Shown in pieces: positions 1-10,929 of a stretch of DNA of 64,000 nucleotides (position 1 is the first letter of the stretch; each line of letters starts with the position of its first letter). The stretch covers positions 11,419,614 through 11,483,613 of the forward strand of contig WMCF01000007.1 of assembly GCA_009792885.1 (NCBI GenBank), read 5' to 3'. The notes under the pieces were generated by a model. That model searched no databases, was not told the origin of the DNA, and saw only the letters and a list, made by a program, of their open reading frames with translations. The DNA comes from Eremophila alpestris peregrina (taxonomy: Eukaryota > Chordata > Aves > Passeriformes > Alaudidae). Position numbers and translations under genes: made by a program.

Positions 1-3000
1 CAATTAAAATTCTTTGCAATTTTAAAACTGCTTTGATGGTGGTGCCCTTTTCAGGATTTTTTTTTACGGGTTGGTTTTGTGTTTGGGTTTTATTTTTTCA
101 CTTAGGGAGATGAAGTATGCAAAATGGTGATTAGAAACCTGAAAGGCTTAATTACTAAATTTCCCTGGGTAGGCATGTACAGAACTGACTTTCTGCTTCT
201 TAAGTGTTTGCCATGCAGCACTTAGATGGATACCTACCCCTTTTCAACTCAGTGGCCAGCATGCCTATTAGACACAGACTCCCACAAATCCCACATGGGA
301 GTCTGGGCAGACTGGAGTCCTGCCTTTTCAATACTGGAGAATTAGATTAGTAGCCAAACAGCTAGGTAGTCCTTGGCATATTAAGTTCTATTGAAGCTGC
401 TCTTTGACATGTTAAATAATTTGTATGGGGCCATGGAGAAGGAGAGGAGTTGATTCTAGAGCCAGCTTGTCTGTGCATGCACTGCAATGGGAGTGCAAGA
501 TTAAAGTGTGAAGAAAGCAACATCTCTAGCAAGGAAGGATGATCACTTGTCCTAGAATATCCAGTAGCCTGGTGGGGAAATGTTTGAGATGTGAGCAGCC
601 TGTTTTGATATCCCTGTGACAGTCAGGGCAGATTTGAGAGATGGTCTCCTATCACCAAAGCCATGTTCCCATCCTGGTTGCTGTGTTACATAGAGGAGGA
701 CAGAGTCTTTTTGTGAGTGTCTTTTTACAGTGTGACTTAGCTGTCTCGCCTCAGGAAAGAACTCAGAGCTGGAAGTGCTGGATGCAGTTGGGTGGCTCCT
801 TCTGCAAAGGCATGTAATTTAGGCTGTGATCCTACCCAGGGCATTTCTCTCCAGCTTTGACAGCTGCTTGCTGGATGTCACAGTGTTAGCTCTCTCTCCC
901 ACTAGAACTGGTACCAGATGGTGGTGTTGTGACTTTTAAATTCTGCTGTGCATTTATCCCTGGGAAAAGAGAAGCTACTGCTTTATGTACTGTACAACCT
1001 CAGTCCCAGAGAGACAGACCATTTTACTGATATCCTGTGGCAAAGATCTTTTGTGAACTAGAGAATGTATTGACCTGCAGCAGTGAGCTCTCCACTTGAG
1101 TAAACAAACAGTGCAAAGGCAGCCCTGGGATCTTGCAGAGTGACACTGTGAAGTTCTGTCTCTGGGTGAGTCTGATGCAGGTCTTTGGAAGTGTCTGTAT
1201 ATTCAACCCCACAACTGCTGAGCTGTTTTCCAAGGAGTCCTGAGGAAGATCAGAAGAATACATCTGAATTATATTGCCAATACATGGTTCTAGTTTTATG
1301 TGCACCTGTTTTTCAGGATTTGATATTGGCTGTGCTTCCTAGTGATCAGAGGGCCTAAGAAGGCGATTTTCCATGCTAAGTACTACTGATACTCTGTTAG
1401 CTCAAGCAGTAAGAGCTGCTTATTTTAGATTCACATCTCAAAAGGATGTGTCCATCATAAAAACTGTGAAGAAATTTAAAATTACAGAGACTGATTTAAA
1501 GCTGCTATGTAGAGCACTAACAGGCTACAGAAAGATGCTCTTGAGTTGTGTGAAACAGCTGACTGTACAATGCTGTACCAACACAAGTTTCTCACAGCTT
1601 GCAGTGTTCTCAGTGCTTTTGTTTTTAAATACAGTCCTAAGGATTAAGTTCTCTGATGTCCTCGTAATCACTTTTATAATTGCTACATTCTCCCCAGGAT
1701 TTGGCTTCTGACTTTTAAATTATGCTCTTGTTTGTTTTACAGATTCTAGGTTGGCCTTATCATAGGAAATATACAGTGTGGTTGTTACCAGCTCTCTTTG
1801 TTCTGTAACAAGATGACTAAGTTTGTCAGTTCAGTACTGCATATTCCTGTGCTGATGATCCCCTTCCCTTGAACCTCAGCTCAGCTGCTGCACACCACTT
1901 CACTTCATGCTAAATTTGCAATCTTGACTTCATTGAAGTGCAAAATTGCCTTGCTTGTCAAAAACTGGTAATACATACAAAACAATCCAGTATTTTATTT
2001 TTCTTTGGCTCAAGTTGAGGCTTACATAGACTTAGAAATAGTTTCAGAATTTCCACATTATGTGAGCAGCTGCTTATGGTGTACAAACCATGTTAAATAT
2101 TGAAGAATTTAGATCGACTTGTATTTGTGCATCATTTTAGTGCTGTAGTAAACAGCAGTATCCATCAAAGTTGAGCTTAAATGGAAAAGCAAATGATGTG
2201 TGAGTTAATTTTTGGCAGTAGATTTTTGTAGGGTTTTTTTTGTTTGTTTGTTCTATAGAATCTGCCATAAAAGCTGACCATCAAACTTACTCCAGAAATC
2301 TGCCATGGTATTTAACAATAAATTGTATAGATTTATTCTGAACTATGCTAACAGCATCTTTCATTGTATTATTCATTGTTAATTGCATGTGAATCCACTG
2401 GTCGGGGTAGGATACAGCATTAATTACCACATTTCACACACACTTGTAAGGAGGTTGGTTTAGATGTCCTATCTTCATGCCAAATATAATGGACTTTCTG
2501 TCCTGGCAAAAGGGCATCTTGCATCAGGACATTACACATAGGAAGAATTTGTACTCAATGATTCTTTCCCTAATTTAGTTATTTTAAACATAAAGCACAT
2601 GAGAAATAGCATGTGATGCTTGAAATTAAAGTAAAATATCTATGCCTTTTAAAGCAGTAAATACTTCAAAAACTTTTTGCACATGGCACATGCAACATGA
2701 CAAAATTTGTCTGACTGAATTTGAACTTCCCGTCCTGTCCTATAGCCTCCTTCCTCCTCAGTGAAGTATGCTTATGCATAGGATGGGAGTTTTCTAAACC
2801 TCTTTTACTGAACATGATTTTGTTTTGTTCTCTTTTTAAAGTTGTATTTACTAAGGAAATATTAATTTGGATAGAAAGGAGGAGTAAATATCAATCTCTT
2901 CTGAAGGAGACTGTAGTCCCCATTTCCCCATATTTTGTCAATTCCTTGGCTTTACTACACTCACCTATCTACCTCTGGAATGATCAAAGCTTTGGTGATA

Positions 3001-3828
3001 AATGTTTGAACTCCCATCAAGGCTGGAATTTAGTTTTCACTGTTGCTGATCTTGGCTGTTAAAAATAAAATAAGCATTAGTGTATCCCAGCCAACCACAG
3101 AGCTTCAGCCAATGAAGGTGTCTTACAATTAGATCAGTACATGTATTCTCAGAGCTCTTGAGAACTTTGTTTATCCAGAGACAGGAACTATGCACTCAAA
3201 TCACCCAAATTTTTGAAACTCATCCACAGTGTTTCTGCCAGTGAAGGTTCAGAGGCTGAATTCTCCTGATAGGATCTATAGCAAGGTTTTCTCTTAAAGG
3301 AGGATATATCAGAGCAAAGTACTTACAGCTTCCTATTTGGTTACAATCAGAGTTTCTGGGGTGTGTGAAATTGGTTTGACCAATTGGTTGGACCTATCAG
3401 ATGGATAGGCTATTTCAAAGGAAAGGTGAGGCATCATTTACCTAAGCAGAATTTGTTGTTTTTATAGACAGGCAGCCTTTATCAGATCTGGCTGTGCACA
3501 GTGTAATAGACTGTTACAATAGTTTCCAGGCTCCCATTTTGCATTCCAGAGCTATACAATTTTAAATGTCTCCCAAAAGTCTTACTGAAATGCCTCCAGA
3601 AAATCAGAACCTTTCTCAATCTAGAGTGAGAAAGTGAAAAATGTGCACTATTTCCTGTGGAGCCCCGTCTGGACTAGCACAGCAGTTCTGTTGGCTCAGG
3701 ACAATTGAGTGTTTTCCTGATTTGCCTTCATAAAAGAATTCTTACTTGGCTAATCCCTTCCTTTCTTGGCTTGCATTTTCATTTGGTTTCTATTTGATTT
3801 TCATGTTATATTTCTTGGTTTTGTGCCT

Positions 3829-4516
3829 GTGATTGGTTGACCCTGGCTGGATGCCAGGTGCCCACCAAAGCTGCTCTATCACTCCTTTCCTAAATTGCAC
3901 AGGGTAGATAAAATGTAACAAAAGGCTCAGGGGTCAAGATAAGGACAGGGAGAGATCACTCACCAAATACCATCACAGGCAAAACAGGCTTGACTCAGGG
4001 AAAATTAGTTTAATTATTTACTAGTCAAAGCAGAGTAGGGTAATGAGAAAATAAAAACTAAGTCTTAAAGCATCTTTCCTGCAGCCTTCTTCCTGTGCTG
4101 AATTTTACTCCTGAATCAATTTTCTGCCCTACAGTGGTTCAGGGGGATGGGAAATGGCTGTTACAGTCTGTTTATTACAAGTTATCTCTGCCACTCCTCC
4201 CTCCTCAGGGAGAAGAATCTTCACACTCTTGTCTTGCTCCAGTGTGAGGTCCCTCCTGTGGGAGGCAGTCCACCATGAACTTTTCCAGTGTGAGTCCTTC
4301 CCAGGCTCTGCAGTTTGTCATGAGCTGCTCCAGTGTGGGTCCCTTCCATGGAGTGCAGTCCTTCAAAAACAGGCTGCCCCACACTCCTGTGTGGGGGCCT
4401 CCATGGGCTGCAGGTGTACGTTGGTCCCACACAGGGGAAGTTTCTGGCAGCTTCTCACAGAAGCCACCCCTGTGGCCCTTCTGCCATGCAAACCTTGCCA
4501 TGCAAACATAATCCCT
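3829..4516 (-). mobile_element. Shortened solo LTR of an avian endogenous retrovirus (ERVL-like), sense on minus strand
   Basis: The whole segment resembles a long LTR family widespread in birds. One edge is the block around TTGACCCTGGCTGGATGCCA (3836-3855) and the other is the block covering AGCTTCTCACAGAAGCCACC (4449-4468). Read on the minus strand it runs from near 4516 to near 3829. No internal retroviral genes are present, so this is a solo LTR. It is shorter than I remember for the family, with an apparent internal deletion between about 4375 and 4430. The minus-strand polyadenylation signal region (around 4009-4025) appears mutated. Its GC-richer composition explains the overlapping reading frames on both strands at 4154-4611, which are not genes. 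Family naming is from memory and uncertain; LTR identity is firmer. Confidence 0.75.
4235..4370. repeat. Degenerate 45-46 bp tandem repeat inside the LTR
   Basis: Three diverged units begin at 4235, 4281 and 4326. Each starts with a version of TGCTCCAGTGTG followed by a TCC-rich stretch and a GCAGT block. A tandem array of such units is a known property of this LTR family. It produces a repetitive minus-strand reading frame with recurring Gly-Pro-Thr-Leu-Glu-like words, which should not be taken as a protein. Confidence 0.75.
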
Positions 4517-7494
4517 GCTTCCAAACTAAAAGGCAGTAGTTTTTTGTTTCTTGCTGTTGTTTTAAAAAAGATAAAGTGAAATAATTTTGGCAGGTAGCAA
4601 GTGCTTTGCATATGTTTATAATTTTGTTGGTCAGATTGTCATTATTGCATTATCCTTTTACTAGGGGTATATACCATAACTGAAATGACTGTGAAATGTT
4701 TTCCTAATACAAACTGCATGCTGTATTTTACTATGTTCTACAACAGGATTTGGTTCATTAATGCCACAGAATCAGGCTTGTTTGGTATTTTTGTTAATGA
4801 CCTTGTCACTAATCTTCAGATGATGCAGAGTTGTGAGATAGTTTCTGTACAGAGGAGATATAGATTAATGTAGGAAAAAGTGAGTTATCTTTGACATGCT
4901 GAATAGAGAAATATATAAGGGCCCTATGTGCACAACCAGTAATAAGAATTTCTGCTAGAAACTTTTCAACTGGACAACTCAACAAGGAGGGATACTTGGG
5001 TGCTTTGCATGAGGAGAATGAACTATTGTCATGATATTGAGTGAAACAAGTGGAAGGAAAGGATCAGTGAGGGGACATGATGGTCAATGTGCTGAGCACA
5101 TGACCACCCTGACAAGAAGAGTGCATTCTGCTCAGCTTTGACAGGGCATGGATCTGGGTGCTCTGTGGAGCATGCTTGTTTCAGTACCTTTCATGAACAC
5201 AAACTATTACAATGACAATATGCAAAAACAGTTGGGTTTCTGTGATACAATGTCTGTGGAGCATGTTAGAAATTCCATTTCTGATTTCCATGCTCTGAGT
5301 AATTGGAAGGTGGTTTCCAGAGAATTAACAAAAAATGTACCCGTATGTTTGCTGCTTGCTATGCTGTGTTATTTTTTGATCTTACAACATTATGTATTTG
5401 GTCTTTATGTGTATATTATGTCATGAGAAAATTGGGTTTCTCTCTAAACTTAAGGTTTCTGCAGTATTGGAAGTTTTCTGTGTCAATAACAAGAAAGGAA
5501 ATGCCCAGTAGGTTTTTACACAGATACAACATTTTGACCATTTGAAATAGTATAGATAATTTTATTTAGAATAGAGACTGTAATGGAAAATAAGTAGTGA
5601 ATCCAATAGCAAAAGGTCTGATATGTTCATTTAGATGACAGTTGAAGTGGGGGGGAAGATGAGGTGTTATGCAAAAATATTGATGGAAACAAGTTCCTAC
5701 TTGAACTGGAAATGAAATGGAGATGACTGGAATGTGAGGAGACTGTTACCTGTCTGTCTTACCTGTGTCTGTAGTTGATGGTGCACAAAAGGGAAGAGAT
5801 GGTTGTTGAAAACAGGTGACAGTACAAGTGAACAAGACCATAAAATAGTGCCTCTGTACATTAATTGCATGCAGTTTATTGTTCTGCTCTTTGAACTATT
5901 CTTTATGGTTGCATGTGGAGTGACTGAAGATGTGGTAATTCTATTCTCCAGCAGCAGCACTCCTAAGCTACTTGAATGATGTAGGCAGAGAACAAGAAGG
6001 AACTGAGACATGTCATGGTTCCAGTGCAGATCTACTTTGCAACCCCTCTTCCAGCCCATGGATTTTTGCTTCCCAGGCACTGCTCGAGAGCTTTACACAT
6101 ACTTGAGCAAAGCCAGGTTGTCCAAGGATCTGCATGTAGAGGATAAAACTCACCTCCTCTCAATGACTTGTGCCAGCCTAATGGCACAGAGATGTTGTTT
6201 TGGGCAGTGAACATTGATAGCTTCCATCAGCTTAGCTTTGCAAGCCTTTGAGTGCAGCAAACATGCAGCACTCCATCAGGTATTATTACCAAGTCTCTAG
6301 TAAATGTATCTCTGTTCTGACTGTACTTTAGCATTTCAATTTACCAACCTTGAAAATGGCTTTACTGTTCCTGGGTCATTGACAACCCTAGTATGAAATT
6401 ATCCAATTTGCACACTTGTGTGTACTTCTGCACTTCCCAAAGAGTGACTCAGGCTTCTCTATCAAACAGTAAAGTTGGTGTTTCTTTCAGGAAATACCAG
6501 TTTCTTCTGATGTTTCTTCCAGTCCTCTTTTTTGGATTGCAGATGCAGAACAATAAATAAAAGAGATTGACATGCTTCTATGCAGGAAGGAAAACTGAGA
6601 TTTAAGAGGGATTCTTTGATATTTCAACTGTGAGCTGGCAAATACATCAGCCATGAACAGGCATAAAGCTGTGACAGTTACAGATAAATTCAGGCATGTG
6701 ACAGATTTGTACTGCAATTAACAGGATTAGGGAGCAGCATTCTGGTCATGATGGGAATACTATCAAATGATTTTTTTAAATTGTTTTTTAATATTTCCTT
6801 CAATTTCTCTGTTTTTTGAGCAGAACAGTGAAGCACAACTGGTGCAGCAGACAGAGTGTCACTCTTGTCACTGCTCAAGGTACTACTAGTACCTTGAATA
6901 ACACCTAACTGCTCTCTGTTACTGCTCTGTCACTTGGGTGGAGAGAACTGCTGTTGGACGAAGGAGGAAAGACAGCACTGCCTGCTTTCTCTGCCTTTGA
7001 TTTGTGCTGTGAACTTTGGTAGGGTTCTCTGGGAAGGTTGGAGGGTAGGGGAGCCAAAGGCACAGTCAGTATGATGCAGGGCAATGCTTGGGAATGGTAT
7101 CATCAGAGAGGCATAAAACATAGAATTTTTTATAAATAACAAGTGGTTGTTTCATCCTGTCTGTATTTAGACCTGTGTACCCTATCTGTCCTCAAGTCTT
7201 TGTATTCTGGAAAGCAGTTAGTTTCTTAATTAGAAGATATTAATATATTATATCTAAAGTGTTGTATGTTTTACATCACATTGAGGTGCAGGGCTGAAGG
7301 TCAGAATTCTTTAGATGCCTTTAGAAGAAAGTTCAGGAGATGTTAGTCTTCCTCTAAAGTGCAGAGAAGAAAGGCAGGGGCCAAGTCCCACTCCCAGAAG
7401 TTGGTAGAATATTAAACTCTGATGGATTTCCTATTCCTGTACTTCCTCATTAGTATTTCAGTTTCTCATGCAGCCCAATAAGTACTATTTGGTT

Positions 7495-7685
7495 GAAGAA
7501 TATCTTTCAGAAAGACATCCAGACTTGCCTGAAGATACCAAGTGTTGGTGAATTCATCACTTCTCTTACTTAATGAATGGAGAGGAATAGTTGATGAAAG
7601 ACTAATTTATTACCTGGTTCAGTTGTGCCTGGAGAATTTATTGCCTATGGTTGATGTGAAAAAGCACTGGCTTTATTTCTGAAAG
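7495..7685 (-). mobile_element. Ancient CR1-type LINE fragment
   Basis: The plus strand carries AAAGACATCCAGACTTG (7511-7527), then a GTTGGTGAATTCATCAC block and, further on, a GGCTTTATTTCTG word. This order matches the reverse complement of old amniote CR1 elements. The copy is strongly diverged and interrupted by non-matching sequence around 7580-7640. It lies in the GABRA4 intron in antisense orientation. Boundaries are approximate. Confidence 0.6.
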
Positions 7686-8204
7686 GGCAGCAATGCGGTA
7701 ATTTGGTTTGCTGAATACTTGCATTTTATCACCCTGTTCTGTAGAAGACTAGAGTTCTTTGGATGTGGTAGTTATTTTTCTGGAGATTTAAAGCATAAAT
7801 AAACCTTCATGGCTGATAAGTTGCATCTAGAGTGTTTTTATATCATCAGAGAAATAGGTATACATTAGAGACTCTTATTTTGAGCTTGAGCCTGGAAAAA
7901 GCTGTGACTCTAACCTGAGAATCCTTAGCTTCATGGTATTCAGTTTCTATAGGTACTGCATCACATGGAGTGTGATGCATTGATGCATTTAGATGTCTTC
8001 ATTCTGATATTCCAGCCAGAGGTAAAAGGAAAAAAGGTAAAAGGTTTGTCACTTTATATGCTATTAAATGTATTTTTATGAGTTTTTGGTATCTTTGTTC
8101 TTCAGGATCAAGCTACTGGTTATATTTGTGAGTATTACTTGGATAGTGCTTGATTATAGCTTCCATTGCTTTTGTTTGACTGTTTATTTTAAGAATGACA
8201 AGTA

Positions 8205-8222
8205 TTTCTTTGTACTTTGCAG
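8205..8222 (+). other. GABRA4: 3' splice acceptor of the GABRA4 last coding exon
   Basis: A short pyrimidine-rich tract (TTTCTTTGTACTTTGCAG) ends in CAG at 8220-8222, and the GABRA4 reading frame is open immediately after it. The tract contains two purine interruptions, so it is moderate rather than strong. An alternative AG two bases further on (8223-8224) is possible but would change the frame relative to the conserved start of the exon. Confidence 0.8.
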
Positions 8223-8756
8223 AGTACAGATGCCAATTCAAATGTGAGGAAAAGAACGAATGCCACAGTGCAGTCTGAAGCTGATGGTGGGAGCCGAATT
8301 GACACAAGGCACAGCTCTGTCCAGCCTCCCTCTGTAGCTCAGGGGTCTTCTGACATTACACCCCACTCCCTTTCTGCATCAAGTCCCAACCCTTTCACAC
8401 GAATCAACGCATCGGAGACATTATCTTCTGCAAGAGCTACCCCTCCTGCTCCTCCTTCTACCCCAATTTTAACTGGATTTGTATCCCAGCATGCCACAGC
8501 TGGATCCCCTTCCATTCAGCATTTGCTTGGATCTAGACTGGAGCAGATTCAGACCACCACACCTAACACATTAGGAGCATCTGCAAAGCCATCTGCTGCC
8601 ACACCACCTCCTCCCCCTGCCTCCCACTCTGGCACGAGTAAGATAGACAAATATGCACGCATTTTATTTCCTGTTACCTTCGGAGCATTTAACATGGTCT
8701 ACTGGGTGGTCTATCTATCCAAGGATACCATGGAAAAATCGGAAAGTCTAATGTAG
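8223..8756 (+). CDS. GABRA4: GABA-A receptor subunit alpha-4, last coding exon (partial gene)
   Basis: This exon encodes the final 177 residues of the alpha-4 subunit of the GABA-A receptor, a pentameric GABA-gated chloride channel of neuronal membranes. Alpha-4 is typical of extrasynaptic, delta-containing receptors. The exon opens with a loop segment containing RKRTNA (about residues 10-15 of the exon) and a Ser/Thr/Pro-rich stretch with SASSPNPF. A proline run follows, then KIDKYAR and the fourth membrane segment ILFPVTFGAFNMVYWVVYLS (8661-8720). The tail KDTMEKSESLM ends at TAG 8754-8756. The KIDKYAR-to-tail block matches mammalian alpha-4 almost residue for residue as I remember it. The loop is diverged, as expected for this family. 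Earlier exons (signal peptide, Cys-loop ligand domain, TM1-TM3) lie upstream of the window. No frameshift or premature stop is seen. Confidence 0.96.
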   Translation, partial: STDANSNVRKRTNATVQSEADGGSRIDTRHSSVQPPSVAQGSSDITPHSLSASSPNPFTRINASETLSSARATPPAPPSTPILTGFVSQHATAGSPSIQHLLGSRLEQIQTTTPNTLGASAKPSAATPPPPPASHSGTSKIDKYARILFPVTFGAFNMVYWVVYLSKDTMEKSESLM

Positions 8757-9569
8757 TTTTGCTGCTATGTAGTAGTTCCTAAATTATACTCACATTTGAT
8801 GCAGAGTTTCTTCTTTTGAAACTATTTAAAAAGGTCAGTAATTCTTATTTATAAAAGCTGTGTGCTACTTTCCCATTCTAAAGGCTGGAGTTAGTGGGGA
8901 TAATTAGTTAACTCTTAACAGAGTAATGGGTAACAGTAATAGGTCTTCCTCCCTTCAGCCAGCAACGAACCAACACTTGCTTGAGACAAACTACTCTGGC
9001 TGCACAGAACTTGCATTTGGGAGGAACATGCACCTGAAAAAAATCAGAGGCAGAGGTGCACAGCTGTGCAGTGGAACACATCTGGCTGCTAGGAATATGC
9101 ATGTTGGCTATTGCAAATGCCTGAGGCACCCAGCACTGCTGTCTGGACACAGTATTGCATTCTCTGAGTGTGAAGTCTGTGTCCTGAATATTTTGACAGT
9201 GGTTGCTGGAAAAGGACTTTCCCTGCTAGATTGTAATTGACAGAATGGGGGGAAGAAAATCAATAGTGGCAAAAGGGAAGAGAGTCCAGCCTGGGAGAGT
9301 GCAACTCCAGGAAAGTTATGCAAAGGAGTTGTAGAGCTCCGTATATTTTTACTAAGCATTATTTTGCATTGTAACCTGGGAAATTCTCACACCAAACTAA
9401 GAATGAGTGAACCTTGTAAAATCTTAAATCTGATGTAATTCTAAAAATTGGATTTCCTTGTTTGGTAAGGTGGCAATTCTTCTTTGACCTTGCTGACCAG
9501 CTTGAGTGGATTTATTCCTAAATTACATCAATTGTAGTAGATGAGGACCAGACCACAGTGTTCAACCTT

Positions 9570-9585
9570 TTATTTATTTTATTTA
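9570..9585 (+). promoter_or_regulatory. AU-rich element in the 3' UTR
   Basis: The plus strand holds the nonamer TTATTTATT (9570-9578) followed by another ATTTA at 9581-9585. Overlapping pentamers and this nonamer are the known signature of AU-rich elements that bind mRNA-stability proteins. Function here is inferred only from sequence and position in the GABRA4 3' UTR. Confidence 0.45.
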
Positions 9586-10879
9586 CTTTTTGCTTTTTCT
9601 TTAGATGCTTTGGGATTTGGATTTTTTTTCCCCACATGCTTTTCAGTTACACTCCTGATTTTCTTTAAACACATATTCCATTGCCCCCACCCCTTCCCCC
9701 CACCCTTACATAAGGTTTGTGTCAAGTTAAATTTTCAACACATTTTTAAAAGCGACTTCAAAATTAAGCAAAAAAAACCCCATTTCCTGTGCACAGATAA
9801 GTGTGTCATTGAGTTAATGAAAGACAGCATTTTTGAGAAGGACTGCTGTGATAGAAATAAGAAAGTAAACTTTCTTAGTGGATCCCAGGCTAAAAAGGTT
9901 AATTTACAATCCATTTATTTACTTTAAACAGCGGCATAGATAGGTGCTTTTCTTACCAAATTGCAGTATGCAAGCAGGCAACATTATTAAAAAATCTAAT
10001 AGTTAAACCTGATAGAAATCCTGATCATAAATGTTATCTTCACTAGAACGGATAGAAAACATGCTGCCAATAAGTACAAGAAATGTTTGTACAGATCTGT
10101 CTGCCTTGGCAAATGATTAGCATTTCTGTGCAGGTGACAAGTGAAAATCAAAGGCCAAATTCTCAGCTATGATCTGGCTGTGCCTTTAAAGGGTCTGGCC
10201 TAATCCTTAGCTTCAGTTGATTGAATAGCAGATTGGTAGCCTGTTGTCAAAGTCATATGCTGCAGGGCAGATCAGGTGAGTGTTGAGTGGTTCTGTGCCC
10301 AGATAATTATCAAGGGACTTCTGTAGACCCCAAGCTGCTGACTACAAAAGGCATGCCCTAGACTATGCTGGGACACGAGTCAGGGTAAAAAGACCCCATA
10401 ATGGTGAAAATATGACTATGCCTCTGTCTCTCCAAGCCTTTTAGCCAGCTCATGGCTGAGATTCTGACCTTTAACTTGTGGGACCTGGGAGATATCTGGA
10501 AAGAGATGCTACAGTGTGTAGTAGGGATCCCAGACGGTTCTTTTATGTGTAATAATGAACTGTAGATGACAGAATGCAATGGGATTGTTATGTAACTTTA
10601 ATTTAATGGAGTGATATAAAAAATTGCCTTAGTCTTTTCTTTTACTTAAAGGGATGCTCTCAAAAGGTTAGGTGTGGTTCTTTCCTTTTTCATCTTTTAC
10701 ATCTAGAAGATGCCTGAGATTACAGCACTTGTTAGAAAAACTTCATGTGGCATATCACAGAAGTGGAAATGGAGCACCTGTGCAAGATGTGTAACTGCAG
10801 GAGTTTGTATCTTTGGATGCGCTGCTGGTTGCTGTAGCTGTTTCCTGTCCAATTAGGTCACATTGTTACAAATTGTTGG

Positions 10880-10929
10880 AATAAAAAACAGAATGCAAGA
10901 GATTATTTATTTGGTTAAGCCAGAATAAA
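10880..10929 (+). terminator. GABRA4: Candidate proximal polyadenylation signals
   Basis: Two canonical AATAAA hexamers lie at 10880-10885 and 10924-10929, about 2.1 kb after the GABRA4 stop. An ATTAAA at 9986-9991 is another weaker candidate. The sequence between and after them is only mildly T/G-rich, so use of these sites is uncertain. Confidence 0.35.

Larger units (their letters stand above)
1..8222 (+). other. GABRA4: GABRA4 penultimate (last coding) intron, 3' part
   Basis: This stretch ends in a splice acceptor directly in front of the GABRA4 last coding exon. It contains no reading frame resembling the preceding exon, which in this family encodes TM1 to TM3, so that exon lies upstream of the window. 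Apart from an LTR (3829-4516), an old CR1 fragment (about 7495-7685) and short T/G-rich runs (for example around 2237-2252), I see nothing recognisable. Reading frames of 60-140 codons inside it have no family signature and look like chance. The intron assignment is inferred from the known GABA-A alpha subunit gene structure. Confidence 0.85.

Noticed and set aside
1373..1711. 112-codon plus-strand frame in the intron
   Set aside because: It does not resemble the TM1-TM3 region expected of the preceding GABRA4 exon or any other family.
4154..4611. Several overlapping frames of 62-141 codons on both strands
   Set aside because: They lie in a GC-richer LTR with tandem units; the repeated protein words come from the DNA repeat.
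4685..5110. Weak resemblance to a CR1 reverse transcriptase segment (a FGIFVNDLV word and following text)
   Set aside because: The match is limited to a few residues; neighbouring sequence does not follow CR1 block order.
5697..6080. 127-codon minus-strand frame in the intron
   Set aside because: No recognisable domain, no splice support, and a composition typical of chance frames.
7236..7256. Near-palindrome of A and T
   Set aside because: Imperfect by one extra base and expected in AT-rich sequence.
9541..9927. 128-codon plus-strand frame
   Set aside because: It is in the GABRA4 3' UTR, Phe- and Lys-rich from T and A runs, with no family signature.
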